NCBI GenBank assembly: GCA_034638255.1 | Contig: JAWPGT010000002.1 | Span: 434,001 to 498,000 of the forward strand | Length of the DNA stretch: 64,000 nucleotides | Direction of reading: 5' to 3' | Source: Coprinus comatus | Taxonomy: Eukaryota > Basidiomycota > Agaricomycetes > Agaricales > Agaricaceae | Shown here: positions 11,772 to 24,837 of the stretch, piece by piece | Numbering within the stretch: the stretch's first letter is position 1 | Layout: every line of letters starts with the position of its first letter | Made by a program: the position numbers and the translations under genes | Notes under the pieces: model-generated | What the model saw: only the letters and a program-made list of their open reading frames with translations | Told to the model about the DNA's origin: nothing | The model's database searches: none

Positions 11772-14152
11772 CTGATAAGAGTGGTAGACAGGAGTGTGGC
11801 GCCTTCTGCACTTATTGTGTGAGAAAGCAACCTCGCGCTTGTCTGGAGAAAAGGCTCCTAGGTGTGAAAGGAGCGGCGGAGTTGAGGGAGAGGAAGTAGT
11901 CGTAAAGTCGGTCGTAAAACTGTTGAGACGAGAAGGGGCGGGGGATGGCAGACGCACAGCGAAGGCGTGCCTTTTGAAACCCGGAAGCGAAGGTCAGAGA
12001 GAAAACTGCTGGCAGCGTATTTAGGCCAGCTAAGCCTGGCTGCGTGACTCTACAGAAGACTAAGGGATGGCCCTCTTCAGTCTTTGCCTAGGTTGTCGGT
12101 GATGGGACCGGTGGTGGTAAGAGAGAAACCTGGCTGTGGAATCGACAGAAGAGGGTCGATCCGCCTGGTGCTTGGGAGTTGAACAACCAAAACAAAACAC
12201 CAAGTCTTATATACTGCTTAGGTAAGCCCCTCCCGATGACTCCCATGCCGCCACGATTCACCGTACGTACTAATACTTGTCCCCCTGTGCGCCGTCCCCA
12301 TCGATCATCCCATCGATGGTCATACAGTTCCCCGGTAACATCAATCAGAATGCTCATCCCGGTGTCTCCTGATGTCCATTGTCATCCTCCCATTAGTCAG
12401 TTTGGAAACGTCTGCCAATCTAGGACCTTCTCCGGATATGACTCTACATATTTTCCGAATTTGTGACAATCTAGTATATTATTGTCCGCCGGAGCTTCCG
12501 GTCATGCTTTGAACTTTTATGTGTCTATCTTTTTCCCTTGGTCCGATCGTCTAATAAATTATCACTCCAAATAAATTCCTTGCCCCTCCTTACATACATG
12601 TTTCTCCCATCACTTCATGTTGGAAAAACGGCTAACCGTGCCACGTTGTGACCGGATTTTTTTCAGACAAAGACGCATGACTGCGACATGGTTTTGTCAA
12701 AAAAGGCAGTGTTCTTTTGATTTCTCGGCATATCCAGGGCCACGTTCACCTCTCAACGTAAAAGATTGCCAAGTATGGGAGTTTCGATCCGTATACACCC
12801 AGGTCATTTGGTTTCATGTAATTTCTTCTTTGGTGTTTTTTTTTGACGTTGGTGTGAGACCACTCTATGACGACCAAGCCGTCCATGCATGCGTCAAGTG
12901 GAGATGAGTAAAGACGTCAATTCTGAGATTGTGCGGGGCTATTCTTGGAAATCCGATCCATACAACTTCGCTTTACTGACGAATGTCTTCGCCTCCGCCA
13001 AATACCGCGTATATCTGATACTCGACTTTCCTAAGTTCTCCTATTTCTATTACTTTTTGAACTAAATCTTACACCGCGGCCATATTGACACCGGTTGTGA
13101 AACAAAGTTAATTTTAGGTTAATCTTGTTGTGAGAACTTAAAAATACAATTAATTATAACATCCTAGTAATATCATATATGTAGTTGGGTCCTGGACGGC
13201 TGGGAGCCTTAGCGTATATTGTCCGACTTTCCTAATCTCGCGTCCGGATGGCGGAGCGTATAGGAGATATATTTACTGTATGCGCAGTCGCACAATCCAG
13301 GATCTTTCTCCTTAGTGAATGGTTCTAATATAAACTTGTTGAATAGTATTACTAACCACCTTTTGAGCCCTTTTTGTCCCCTACTCGGATAAATAATGCG
13401 CCTTGCTTGTACTGCATGCGGTCATACATAACCAAACGTGGAGTGAAGCGCATTTTTCCAGCGCACCTTCAGTATTTCAATGCCCAGACTTCTGGGGAAG
13501 ATCAAGATACGTGGGACATCTGATCATATGCACTATATTGACTCTGTACCTAAGCCCTAAGCTCCGGACAGGACAACTTGCACTGCTGCAACGCCATAGC
13601 TATGTTGTTACAATGCTGTTACAAGGATGTCAGCACCAACGATGACCTAATTGTAATGAAAATGAACGTTGGGCGGGATGCAGTTTCCGCTAAACCTTGA
13701 TGCTCGGGGACATTCTAGTACTTTGCTGAGGCATGTAGGCTGCGTGATTACTGCGCAACTTAGCATTTGGAAGAAGGTTAGGTAGATAAGATGACGAGCC
13801 AGGTTCTTCAGCTTCACCAATCTAGAACATGACAAATTTGCATTCCGTAGCAAGTAGCTTGAAGGAGAAAACCAGGCAATGTTCAGCTGAGTAGCCGTTC
13901 TGGGCAAAGGGTTATCATATCACAGTTATCTCGAATGCTTGATCCTTGATTCTATCGATGGACATATATAGTCTGGTATTGAGACAAGCCGCACACACTA
14001 GCTGTAATCAGATAGGAATGATAGTTAGTGTACTTTCGGGATAGCAGATGATATTGAGCCTTAAAGTGCGTTGTGTGGTGCATTGCATTCTTCATGCCTC
14101 GAGGCCAGCATGCGCCAAGCGGTATAAAATAACATCGAAGGAGAAACCCAAC
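11772..14152. other. 2.4-kb divergent interval between the cyclin gene and FAR11
   Basis: The longest gene-free stretch in the window. No frame shows family resemblance or repeated exon-like structure. Near 12000-12200 the sequence just upstream of the cyclin gene is pyrimidine-rich on the minus strand, and around 13080-13180 it is A/T-rich. I see no transposon termini, long terminal repeats or tRNA. It probably holds two promoters with long 5' leaders, which is common for regulated cyclin genes. A first exon of the cyclin gene could be hidden here. Confidence 0.45.
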
Positions 14153-17100
14153 ATGCGTAAAGTCTATTTGGAAATGCCAAAGGATACAAGGGACTATTTC
14201 CAGTCCTCAGAACGACCCCGACAGCGTCGGGAACGCGAGCGGTACCGAGACTTTTACCAAAATGAGTAAGTGCGCGCCTTTGTTGGCCAATCACGTCCCT
14301 AACAAATAAATGGCTCATTACCGCTTCAAGGAACCAGTAAGCTAATAGTCATATTACAACAAGCGCCCTTTCAATATCTTAGGTTTTCCCCCTGCAAGAA
14401 ACTTCAGTGACAAAGAATCACCGTTCATTGACATGGACTCTGTTGGCAACAATAACAATGGAAATGGCCAGCAAGTTGGACTTGATTCTATCACCCTCGG
14501 GCAACTAAAGGCTGCAGTGAATAGTGCCAAAACCAAGGCATGTGTCCTTGCTATATAACATTAATTTTATGAGCTGAACAAGGTCACGTACAACAGCAAT
14601 ACTGGTATGACTTTAAATATGATGACGAGGATACGGTCATGAACGAGATTGAAGAATTCTATTCATATGTTGAGATGCCACAAGCGGTTGAGAACATGAA
14701 AGCATGGGAGGCTTCGTATATGCCAGGCATGTTGAATTAACAACTTCTCTATTGCTACTAATGTAGTATGTCTAGAATGGCAGAAAGCAACTATACCAGA
14801 ACGAAAAGCCCATGTTCAACTGTTGCTCGAGAGTTTGGAACATAGAGATGCGGAGATACGGTTTACTAATGCACGACGTCTGTTCTATGTCTTGCAAGGT
14901 ACGTTAGACAACATTCATCGCCTCATCTCATCATTCTGATATACAAAATAGGCACTTTCGCTGAGACAAGCTCACGAGAAGATCAGTTACATTGGATATT
15001 TGAAAACTGCAAGATTGTGCGAGATGTCAATGGCATTAGTAGTATTGTCGATGCAATAAAAATAACGACACGGAAACATGATATGATGTGGTAAGCTTGC
15101 CAGAAGCTCGAAATCAAGTGAAATGAGAGTCATTGACGGAAAGTAATTAGTGGACTTGCAGAACAAGACCTTGCTCGTTTGAACATTACCGCAAAAGAGA
15201 GGGCAGACCTTGTTGAAGAAATAATTACGGAGCACACAGTATACATCGGAATGTTGTACCACATAGTTGAGGTGTTCAAAGGACATGAAGACTTCGCCGA
15301 GGAAATAAGTACGTCAAATATACCAGGCAATGGGCCTTGCTAACTGATATTCCAGTGAGCCTAGATCCTCCATTACCGGTGTACATAGTCAACATGATTG
15401 CTGGTTTAAAGGATAAGAGTGCCAAAGGCTATCCAATTAAGAAAGTAAGTCTGCCTCGACTGGAATAAAAGTGTAAATCCAACCTCTCGTGATAGCTGCT
15501 ACTTCTCATGTGGAAAACGTTACTCGCATGTTGGGGAGGAAACCGTGATTATGTTCGAGTAAAAAAACTTGCAAGGGAACTGAACGGCCTCCCACCTATT
15601 ACCGAAGCTAGTGAGTAGCGAACATTTTCATTGCTTAATTTATGCTTACTATCAGAAATTAGACACCCGTCTCAAGTCATCGCCCCTGGATATTGAACAA
15701 TTCCGCTACGAAACATCTGTGAAATACCCTACATTCTCTCCGCCTACGTCTCCACCCCCCTCCCTCGTAGGATATTCAATCACTCAATCCAATGCACATA
15801 AGTTTACACAACGTTTGGCGCAAGCATACAATCCTATACCCGTCCGACATCACTATCATCACGACGATCTTGAACCTTCTCATACTGGAATGCTCCCGGG
15901 AACCCATCCAGGTTACCAACAGCAGCACCAGATGGGATCCACCAGTGCGTTCCGACATAATCCTCAACCTCCAACTCCAGCACCTTCACCACCCCCTTCT
16001 CCTAAACCTAAGAAGCAGCAATACCAGACTGACCAGAATCGACCGTTTTTACTTCCATTCACCGGTAGGACGTTTGGGAAGGGTGCAAAATTAGTTCCCT
16101 TTGCAATTGATGAGGCGGAGAGATTGTTCAATAAGCATATGTATGTGAGCCAAGCGTTATCACAGATGTGGAAAACACGAGAGGATTGTATGATTTCAGA
16201 GAGTGGACTACAAAAAATGCCGGACATGGATAACACCTATGTGTCTTCGACATTTGTGATGAATGTAAGCGATTAATTTTACAACCCCTTTAACATTAGC
16301 CTTCATTTTGCGCCAGGATCTTGACAAAGAACCTCTTCCTGATCTTGCAAGAATAAACCAGGAGATCGAGAAAGCAGAGAAAGAGGAGCAAGCGGCTACT
16401 AGTTTAGCGGACAAACGCAAGTGGAAAGAAAGAAAGGAAGATCTATGGAGACTAAAACGGGTTGAACAAGTATATGTGCGCACATTTTTGCAACTCGCTT
16501 CTGAACCTTGGTTTGACTTCGGCATCTTTAGGGAGCAATTCTACCACATCTTTCAGGCTGGGTCCTCGTTCTTCTTAAACTACTTCTTGCTACAGTTTCA
16601 GCTGGAGCCAATGGTTTGCAGAACCCTCAATCATCTACCTCCTCCGTTTTTCCTCCTGGTGTTCCTTCACGTAAGTCTATTTATTTTCCTCTGATGATAA
16701 TAACATCTGAGAGGATATCAAAACTGATATTAGCTATTATACAAGCTACCGAACCACCATTACATCCCCCTACATTGGAAGAGCTTGATGTTACAAGACA
16801 TCGTGAAATCACTTCCAAAGCCGTTTCTGCTATTTTACTTATTGTGCTCAGGTGGTTTAAAGTTTCCCGTGAGTGATAGCTCATTTGCCTTTTCCATATT
16901 ACCATCTCAATTACACTCCAGACGCTATGAAATTCCATCACCTCGGCCACCACCTACTCGATACCAATTGTTTATTACTAATTTTGAAGATGTTTGGATT
17001 GCAAGAGGTAACAACAACTATTGTATCTAAAGCCAATTGCCCAGAAAACAAGTATGTGATCGAAATCAGGCAATCCAATCCTACTGCTGATGCATTTTAT

Positions 17101-18629
17101 TCTAGTTTCTTCCAATATTGTCTGGCCCACTCGAGGAATCCACAACCACCACAACCTGATGAGAGCTCAGAGCGACCCGCTAAACAAACCATTACTCGTT
17201 CTGTTACACTTCCGAACGGAGATACACACGAAGAAGAGATTGAACAAATCAACGAATACTCCTGGCGAAACTTCTTTTCTACTATAAACTTTGCGAAAAT
17301 AATGCAAAAGCTGTCGAAAGGCCGACCACATCGGATATGGATGCTAGTACATTATAAGAGTTCCGTAAGTCAAAAAAAGGATTTGAGGTTCAACAAACTT
17401 TATTCTAAGGATAAAAATATAGGCTGTTTTGAAGCGCATGCTTCGTGTGATGCACCCAATGTTGCAGCTACATATATTAAAGTTGATGAAGAGTCAGGTA
17501 CCTTACTGTGGTAGGAGATGGAGACAATGTAAGTTGTAATGACCTGAGATTACCTACCTTCGCTATGCTGACCAAAATTATCAGCCAATATGAAAGTTAT
17601 CACATCCATATACTTGAATTGTCGTCCCGACCTTCGCGATGAATGGCTTACTGGTAACGAAGCAGAGGAAGGTCAAGGAGCTCAGGTAGGAGGGATATTT
17701 TCATCAACTTGTCGAATCCTTACCTAAATCAAAGCAGGCTCAAGAACAAGCTTTGCGCCACCTTGTCAAATTCTGTATGTGCAGTTTAACGCGATTGTTG
17801 ATCCCCACTAATTACATTTCTTGCCAGACAATACCAAACGATATGGATCCATAACAGGAAGCCCAAATAACCAAATGCACCGCAGATCGGGCAGTATGTC
17901 TCAGAATATAGAAGGCCTTCACCCTCCTGAGCTATCCGGGATGATCAGACCCGCTGGAACTCCTAATATTGTCGATGTCGATGTTTTCCCTCCATCCCGA
18001 TCGCAAGCCCAAGATCCCAGTATCTTCCTACCATATATTCCAGAAGACATTGCCTTTGAAGACGAATATGAAGAGTACCTGAAGGATCTAGGTTGGTCAG
18101 ACGATCAACAGCAAGCCCCTGATATGCCGCTTTTTGGGGGTACATCTGCTTGGAGCCGACTATCCTTTGAAACGGATGTAACTGATGGTATCAGTGATAG
18201 CGAGAGTGTTGTAACAATAGGCGATCTCGGAGACGATGCAAGACTTGATACGAATAAAGAAGAGGACGAGAACAAGAACAATTGGGAGGTATGTAATATA
18301 TTTACATGACACCATGATGGACATCATCCAACACGCTTTATAGCATCTAAGTCCAAAGACGATGGCTGCTTTACCTAAATCACCAGCAGGAAATCGTCGT
18401 GCAAGTTCTGGTAATGGTTTGCGACCTGTCCTACCGTTCGGTTTGGATGATGGAAGTGCAGTGGATCTTGAAGATCTTGACGATCAAGAGTTGGGCCCAG
18501 TACCTCGCGAAGAATCTCCGCTGTTCGCTGAAGGAGCAGGTGTGGATGAGGTTGAATATGCATATGGGTAAGTGACTCCCACTGAATCTCTAGATCACAG
18601 CGCTTATACCTCACAATGATAGGGTTTGA
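14153..18629 (+). CDS. FAR11: STRIPAK complex subunit Far11/STRIP family
   Basis: Scaffold protein of the STRIPAK phosphatase-kinase complex (yeast Far11, human STRIP1/2), which controls fungal hyphal fusion and fruiting. The N1221 domain is visible from about 14590: QYWYDFKYDDEDTVMNEIEE, then FYSYVEMPQAVENMKAWE and further helical repeats through 15600. A Pro/Ser/His-rich linker (15720-16010) leads into the C-terminal DUF3402-type region, beginning QQYQTDQNRPFLLPFTGR and containing PFAIDEAERLFNKHMYVS and MWKTREDCMISESGL (16020-16220). The region continues through 17500 and ends in an acidic tail (18040-18629). Many introns occur. The first, near 14266-14395, is unusually long (about 130 nt) and joins YQNE to NFSDKE. 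The start at 14153 gives MRKVYLEMPKDTRDYF; a second Met lies seven codons downstream. The stop TGA at 18627-18629 is reached one codon after the last splice. Product identity is secure; some internal splice sites are approximate. Confidence 0.88.
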
Positions 18630-18946
18630 GGTTAATACACTATTGATCCAATGCGTCATTGTACACTTTCCTGTTTTCCTTATCAATTCATACACTTGAG
18701 TATTTTCCTCTCGATAAGCAGCCAATACCTATCAAGATGAATGATAGTCATGAATAGCGTAGATACACCGGTTACATGCGGTGAACTGATGACCCATGGG
18801 GCATGAGGCCTTGAGGCGCGTGGGTACTGCAGGTTATGAACCTGACTTGTTCATCTCTCTTGTTCTTTGTGTACGGGTTCACATCATCAACTGACTCGCC
18901 TTAAGTGAAGCACACATACACTGAGTACTGATCATATCTGGGTTAG
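18630..18946. other. Intergenic interval FAR11 to Zn2Cys6 gene
   Basis: Just over 300 bp between two genes on the same strand. It must hold the FAR11 3' end and the promoter of the regulator. No conserved element is recognised. Confidence 0.5.
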
Positions 18947-21900
18947 ATGAATTCGATGACACATCATCGCGAGGAAATAAACACATCTATGTTCCACGCA
19001 TCCACAAGTTCAGTGGCACCCAGTGGTAGTGAACCACAGCCGACCCAGAAGAAAAAAAGATATAGGCCCATACGGTCAGTTTTTTCGTTAATTATCAATG
19101 TATAAATTGGGAAAGTTGCTGATGCATTGCATAAATAGGAGTTGTTTGCGTTAGTACAATAAGTATTAGTTTGATCTTACATGGGGGCTTATAGCTTCGC
19201 TTGATTCATAGCATGCCATGAGCGGAAGCTGCAGGTTAGAAAATTTCTAGGATATTGAACTAGAAACCCGGTTTATACTAAAATCTCCCGAGATAGTGTG
19301 ACAGAGGTAAACCATGTAGTAAATGGTACCTAGTCTCATTTTGTAATTATTTCCTTATAGCACTGAGCTGACTGCTTTGTAGTGTCAATCGAAATGCAGC
19401 AGAAACTTGCCTCTATCGACCACCCATACCTCCAAGCTTGCGATATCAAGTTGCAAATTCCCAGACGCATTCAGAGTAAGTTTAACATATATTATTTCTA
19501 GAATGTTTCCTACAACTTCGTTAATACTTATAGGTCAGAACAAGGCGAGAGCGAACAAGATAATACGGACTCCTCGATAAATCAGCTTCGAAATGCACTG
19601 TTACAATCACTATCAGGAAGTCAAACGGCAGGCTCGAGTTCAACAACTGACCAATCTAACCCCCAACATATGGCAGCAGTTCTCAATGTACTCTCAGCTG
19701 TGGGGCAATTAATATCACAACAAAGTGCATTAGAGGTAGAGGCAGAAAAGGTAAGGTTCCAATACCACTTTAAGAAGTGACTGGATATAACGTTGTAAAA
19801 ATAGGAGGTGGCGGAATACCTCAGGAAGCAATTCCCAAACCAAAATATCATCCGAGTTCTCTTAAAACATTTCCTCAATGAAAGTCCCGTCCTTTTATTC
19901 TGGCCGGTCATTTATAAGACATCTTTTGAACGTGCATATGCTCAATTCTCTGCTGGACCTGGAGCGCCACCTACTGGTTTCGTGGCACTATTGGCAATAA
20001 TTTGCTTACTATCTCTTCAATCTTTACCAGAATCGGCTGAACATGTAAGTACCGTATAGAACTAGAGGTATTGTGTAGAAACGGAAATATAACTATATCA
20101 ACAGGCTAGAGTATTTCAAGAATACGAGGGTGGTCGAGAAGCCCTGAAATCCCGTTTATATGAATTTTCAACATCTTTATTATCAAGTTTCGAGTTGATC
20201 GTACCGCCTTCGTCTGATGATATATTATCGTCCCTCCTTTTATCTGTATACTTAATTGTACGAGTCCCTTCATTGAGTATAAGGGGCTTATTACTCACTG
20301 TTTACCGTTTTTTTTTATAGAATGAAGGTAACTATACTGCGGCCTACTGGTCCTCTGGAAGTGCCATCCGCATGGCACAGTCCTGTCCGTATTCTATATT
20401 TTAATGCCGGTAAAGATGTTATATCTAATCGAGCTCCAGGTCGATTGGGCCAACAGGATACTGAAGATAACTCCAAAACGGAACTTCTACGGATTACATG
20501 GTGTTAGTACTCAGTGATTCCGGTGCTAACTATCGTTGACAAAAATATTCTCATAGGGTCAATATTCTTGATTGACCGGTAGGTTAGAGCCTTGACTGAA
20601 TGCTCTTCTTGTTCATGCTAATAAATAATAAACTCAGACATCAGTGTCACCTTTTTCAACGACCATATACCCTTTTAGAACAGGTCCGACCTCTCAAATA
20701 AATAATCCCTCAGATTTATATTCTTACATGAAAATTTCCTCTAGCACATTCATACCCCTTTACCAGAAGGCATTCATTATTTTGCAACTGAAGGTGGTGC
20801 ATTGTCAGACACCTTAATCGATAATAGTGCGAAAAACATCTACTACTCTACTACGTACAAGTTATTGAACTCACAAAAAATATAGGCTTCCTTCTCATTC
20901 AACTTGAATGGGCTCGACTTGTCGGAAAAATATGGGATGCTTCATCATCTGCTCGAATCACAATACATGACGTTCTGAAGTTGGAAAAGGAACTTCATGA
21001 TTTTGGTTATAAACTCCCTTCAACTTTCAATATTCAATTTGCACCAGAAGCTGCATGGAAAGGAGCTGCATATTTCCAGGTTTGTGCATTTTTTTCACTC
21101 ATACATAATTCAAATATACCAACCACCCCTTTGAATTTTAGGGAATTTTAATATCTTTACGTATACATCAAGGTCGTACACGTTTGCTAGCCAAGTTGGT
21201 ACGTGATTAGCAGAAAAATAGGAGTTTTATTTCACTCATTTTCAAGATGTAGAAATCTAGTATGCGTGAACTTTCTCGTCCGGAACACATTCAACTTCGA
21301 ACCAGCATAGGACGTACTTGCATGGCACTTTGGTTAGCGTTTATTACTAGGGTCGCTTTTGGATACTGAATCCTGATATTGTAGCTCTAGAATACTTTCC
21401 ATCCAATTACATGCACAACGAAACCTATCTCCAGCATACCTTGGGTGGGGAGAGTTAACTTTAATTTCTTTCGAGACAATACGTACGTCCATCTCATTTC
21501 CTTTATTCCCATTTTTTTCAACAGAGAACTGAAAGACATCAAATTTCTTTCGATAGTGCTCCTAGTGGAACTATATCTTTCCAACACTTCACACCGTGAA
21601 ACCGCCCAACTAAATAATATCCTTTCATGGACAACAGTTGCCCAATCTCTGTTCGAAAAAGCTCCTACACATAACCTACAAGCTCGAAAAGCATTAAAAG
21701 CTCTCGCTATACTACGTGAAGCTCTTTTAGAAACAAATTCGCAATGTCATATGCAAGGGAATGTGAACCTTCGTTTCGGCTTGGATGCAGACTCGGTACT
21801 CAAGTTTTCTCAAGCTGATCCTGCAATTCCACCAGTAATAGATACACTTGCTAGTAATTCCGCTAATTCCGTTTTGGTCCTATCTACGATTTCCGAGTTC

Positions 21901-21987
21901 GTTTCTTTGTTTAAGTGTCGCCATATAGATCTACTTGATGGATCAGACTTCTTTACTCAAGTACAGTCCTTTATATATGTTCAATGA
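18947..21987 (+). CDS. Zn2Cys6 fungal-specific transcription factor
   Basis: Sequence-specific transcription factor, target unknown. After a Lys/Arg-rich start (MNSMTHHREE to QKKKRYRPIRS), the zinc cluster reads SCLPCHERKLQC, then DRGKPCSKC and VNRNAAETC, giving the spacing C-x2-C-x6-C-x5-C-x2-C-x8-C. It is spread over five exons: 18947-19074, 19139-19149 (11 nt), 19212-19234 (23 nt), 19297-19325 (29 nt) and one starting at 19383. A Ser/Gln-rich linker follows, then the fungal-specific regulatory domain: FPNQNIIRVLLKHFLNESPV, AYWSSGSAIRMAQSC, and WWSIFLIDRH rebuilt across an intron near 20513-20558. Further short exons run to 21987 with PEGIHYFATEGGALSD and LIQLEWARLVGKIWDA. Around 15 introns are needed. 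Intact throughout if these splices hold. Alternative splice choices near 20395-20455 and 21480-21530 are possible. Same strand as FAR11, tail-to-tail with the DUF6533 gene 99 bp away. Confidence 0.8.
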
Positions 21988-22086
21988 GAAACCCGGGACA
22001 TAACATACCTGTTTCTTTGTTTTTCAATACATCATAGCTAAAGTTCATGTTGTTGTATATGTATATATGCATGTTTCTTGCTTTAT

Positions 22087-23735
22087 TCAGTATTTCATGT
22101 TTAAATTTTTGGAAGTAATTTCTCCCCCTTGCGTGGCAATTGTTGCAAAGCTAACAGTTTCAGGGAAAGCGGTAGTTACCCCATTACTTCCAGCAAGGGA
22201 ATTATAACAAACTCTTCGGATGTCAAGTATCATTCGCATGCCCGTGATACACGTTCCTGCGATTGAGAATGTTTGAGAGAGATTAACCCAATCCGACTAT
22301 ATATACAACAAAGAAAGGTTGTTATTTTTTAAAGAGTTTCTAGAGGAAAGAAAACAACTCACTGGAAGAATTATCCATATAATCATATTTATCACATATG
22401 TTGGAATTGATCTATGAATGACAGGCATTGTTAGCGCATAAAACTGTAGGCAAGAAAGAAACTTACACCAAAAAATGTAATATGCTATCTCTGATAAGGG
22501 TATCCCATATTGGGGTAAGATAGGTGATACCGCATTTCTTGTTACTACGGCGCCCGAGTATATAGGATCCGAGAGTTAAAAAGAAAAAGAACAAGTCAAC
22601 TGTAATGACTGGTATCCAGAAGGCGTAAATGAAGGTGGGTATGTTGAAAGGTGAACAGGAGGATGTCATGTTCGGTAGAGAAGAGTTTACTAGAGAACCA
22701 AATGGTTCAGTTAGATCCAGAGACCACTTTAAATCAGTATCTTCACCTCCGAGATTAATACACGCATAAATGAGAATAGCAGCCATGGTTACAACTTCAA
22801 GGATGAGTCCACAAGAAGCGATGCGGCGAATCCAGAGCCCCTGGTACATTGCAAGAGTACGGAAAAGCATAGTAACTAGAATTGTTTATCTGAGAACGGA
22901 GCTGATAGGGAGAGAAGACCAGAGAATCCCACATTGCGAGAACCAGATAATAAGGGCTGTCCCTACTGCTTGAAAAATGAACCATGTACGACCTGTTTGT
23001 GTCTTCAGTCGTAAATTCTGTGAAGAAGACAAGTTACTGACACCTATTTGTTCGATAATCACAGCTCCCTAATAAGACAGTGCGAGAGAGGGTAGATGTA
23101 AATACTTACAACTACTTTCAATGAATAACAGTGTCCAGTGGATGTATATTTCATACTTACATTATCATTCGAAAACCGAAGCGAGGGTATTACTATTGAT
23201 GCTCATTTGGTGTAATACTTAAATCCACGAGAGAAACACGCACTGATGGTATTTATTCTAAGCGTAAAAGCGACGGGTTAGCATAGTTTCAACCCATGTT
23301 TTAAACACAACTGACAACAGGAGGGAGCTACCAAAATACCGATTCTATGGTTGAAGTATTCAGCGCAACTACGACGGGGAAGATTGACGATTTGCTTACC
23401 CAAAGGGAAAGATATTTGATCCTGGATGGTGGCTTCTGCTATTTCAAGATGAGTTGTTGAACCTTCAGAAGGTAGAAACCGACTCACCCAGACTAACTCG
23501 ACCTGGTTCAAAATGGAGTCCGTTAGTGTCAATGGTACGATTAGCAAGTATTATCCTAATACCTCTTGGTCAAAGGAGATAACTGAGAGTAATCAGTATG
23601 AGTCACAGACGATGAAGCGTAAAATTACTCACTATGGTCGTAGAGAGTTGCAACGGTCGGTATCACTGATGAATTGTTTAGTAAGAGTCTCTGCGTAATA
23701 ATAGTTGCATTGACATTGACATATCCTGACAACAT
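22087..23735 (-). CDS. DUF6533-family multi-pass membrane protein
   Basis: Member of a large basidiomycete family of putative seven-helix membrane proteins; function unknown. The N-terminal DUF6533 signature is rebuilt across three introns: VATLYDH, IISFDQEVELVW, then QKPPSRIKYLSLWNRYF (23340-23670). Hydrophobic helices follow: WFIFQAVGTALIIWF (about 22930-22985), a segment with MLFRTLAMYQG and CGLILEVVTMAAILIYACI (22740-22870), FWIPVITVDLFFFFLTLGSYIL (22560-22640), and near the end INMIIWIILP and WVNLSQTFSIAG (22260-22400). The C-terminal GMRMILDIRRVC is typical of the family. An NSS and an NMTSS sequon lie in the presumed outer loop after the third helix. The start at 23735 (MLSGYVNVN) is the only ATG in frame before the signature, but the frame is open further upstream. 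Stop at 22087. Confidence 0.75.
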
Positions 23736-24837
23736 TGGCAATATTTGTAGCTTGAATAAGTTCAGCGCTTTCCATTTTGTGAAGGCAAGTTGGGAATTTG
23801 TGAGTATTAGTCCTAATATATATACCAAGAAATGTTATATCATGCATGGTTAATAGCATCGGGCAATAGCAGGTGCATTATAAATACAAGGTGGTTAACA
23901 GCTGTGATGTGTACCGTAGTACAATGGTACTCTATTGACGCCGTTCTGGAATCTTCGTGTTATTATTGAGCGCGGACCATATAAATGGGTGTTTATGAGA
24001 TGCAGGGTTGCTCTAGAAGGCTTGGGAAGATGCTTCATTTGGAGTTGTGGTGTGAGTTGGCATATACTATGCCAGCGCTCAGCTGCGGCTCTGTGGTCCA
24101 GCTTGAAATGATTATGTTTTGGTGTTGGTAGTTGTTATCGGTACGAATGAAGGGCTGTGTTCTACATTCACACAAAAAAGATGTTTTTCTGTATTGGTCA
24201 AAGCGTCGATCGCTAGATGTTACTGGTGCCCATAGGATGTAATTACAAGCTCATACCAGGTAGTACCAATGGTCCCACCAGCAGTTATTATCATCTTGTA
24301 CGGCATATAGTTGTGAGTCGTAGAAGGTATGAAGGCTTGCCAAGGGGTCAAGTTTATTTGTACGGCAGTATTTAGAAGACTGGGCATTTCTTGACAGATC
24401 TGAGGCGACATATGGGGAGACAGGGCTTGTAGGGATGAGATAGCAGGTAAATTGAGGTTGTGAAGGACAGGATGAGGGGAAGAATGGATAATAAATAATA
24501 TCTGGCATTTGTTTGTGTGTATGGACATGGTTTGTGTAGTGTTTTATTGTGTCTTCCACAATTTGGACGCTGTCGGTGTATGTTGAATGCAGTGGCCGCA
24601 GACACACTGACCTCCCGCTCCCTCTCTTCGGTTGCAAAATCGCAGCACGTCGACTACATGTCTTTACTCCATTCCTCTGGCCCCTTCTGGAGGCTTATGG
24701 AGGTCCGTGCGCAGGAAAGGGAGGTTCCCACGAGTCTGACATAAGCTGGGGGAATCGTGGCTTTGTTTACTTGCCCTCGACCACCATCTGCCCCCACCAA
24801 CCACCGACAAACAGTCGCATCGGTCTCGTAATTGTGA
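23736..24837. other. Divergent intergenic interval, DUF6533 gene and forkhead gene
   Basis: 1.1 kb without a credible gene. The right half (24560-24837) becomes C-rich and pyrimidine-rich on the plus strand, as in a 5' leader of the forkhead gene. Open frames on the minus strand at 24220-24637 overlap each other and show no family resemblance. Confidence 0.45.

Noticed and set aside
12617..12907. Open frame in the cyclin-FAR11 interval as a small gene
   Set aside because: No start context, no splice-like extension and no recognisable motif; ordinary for a random open stretch.
24220..24637. Minus-strand open frames in the forkhead promoter
   Set aside because: Three mutually overlapping frames in one place, none with family similarity; they reflect low stop density in C/T-rich DNA.
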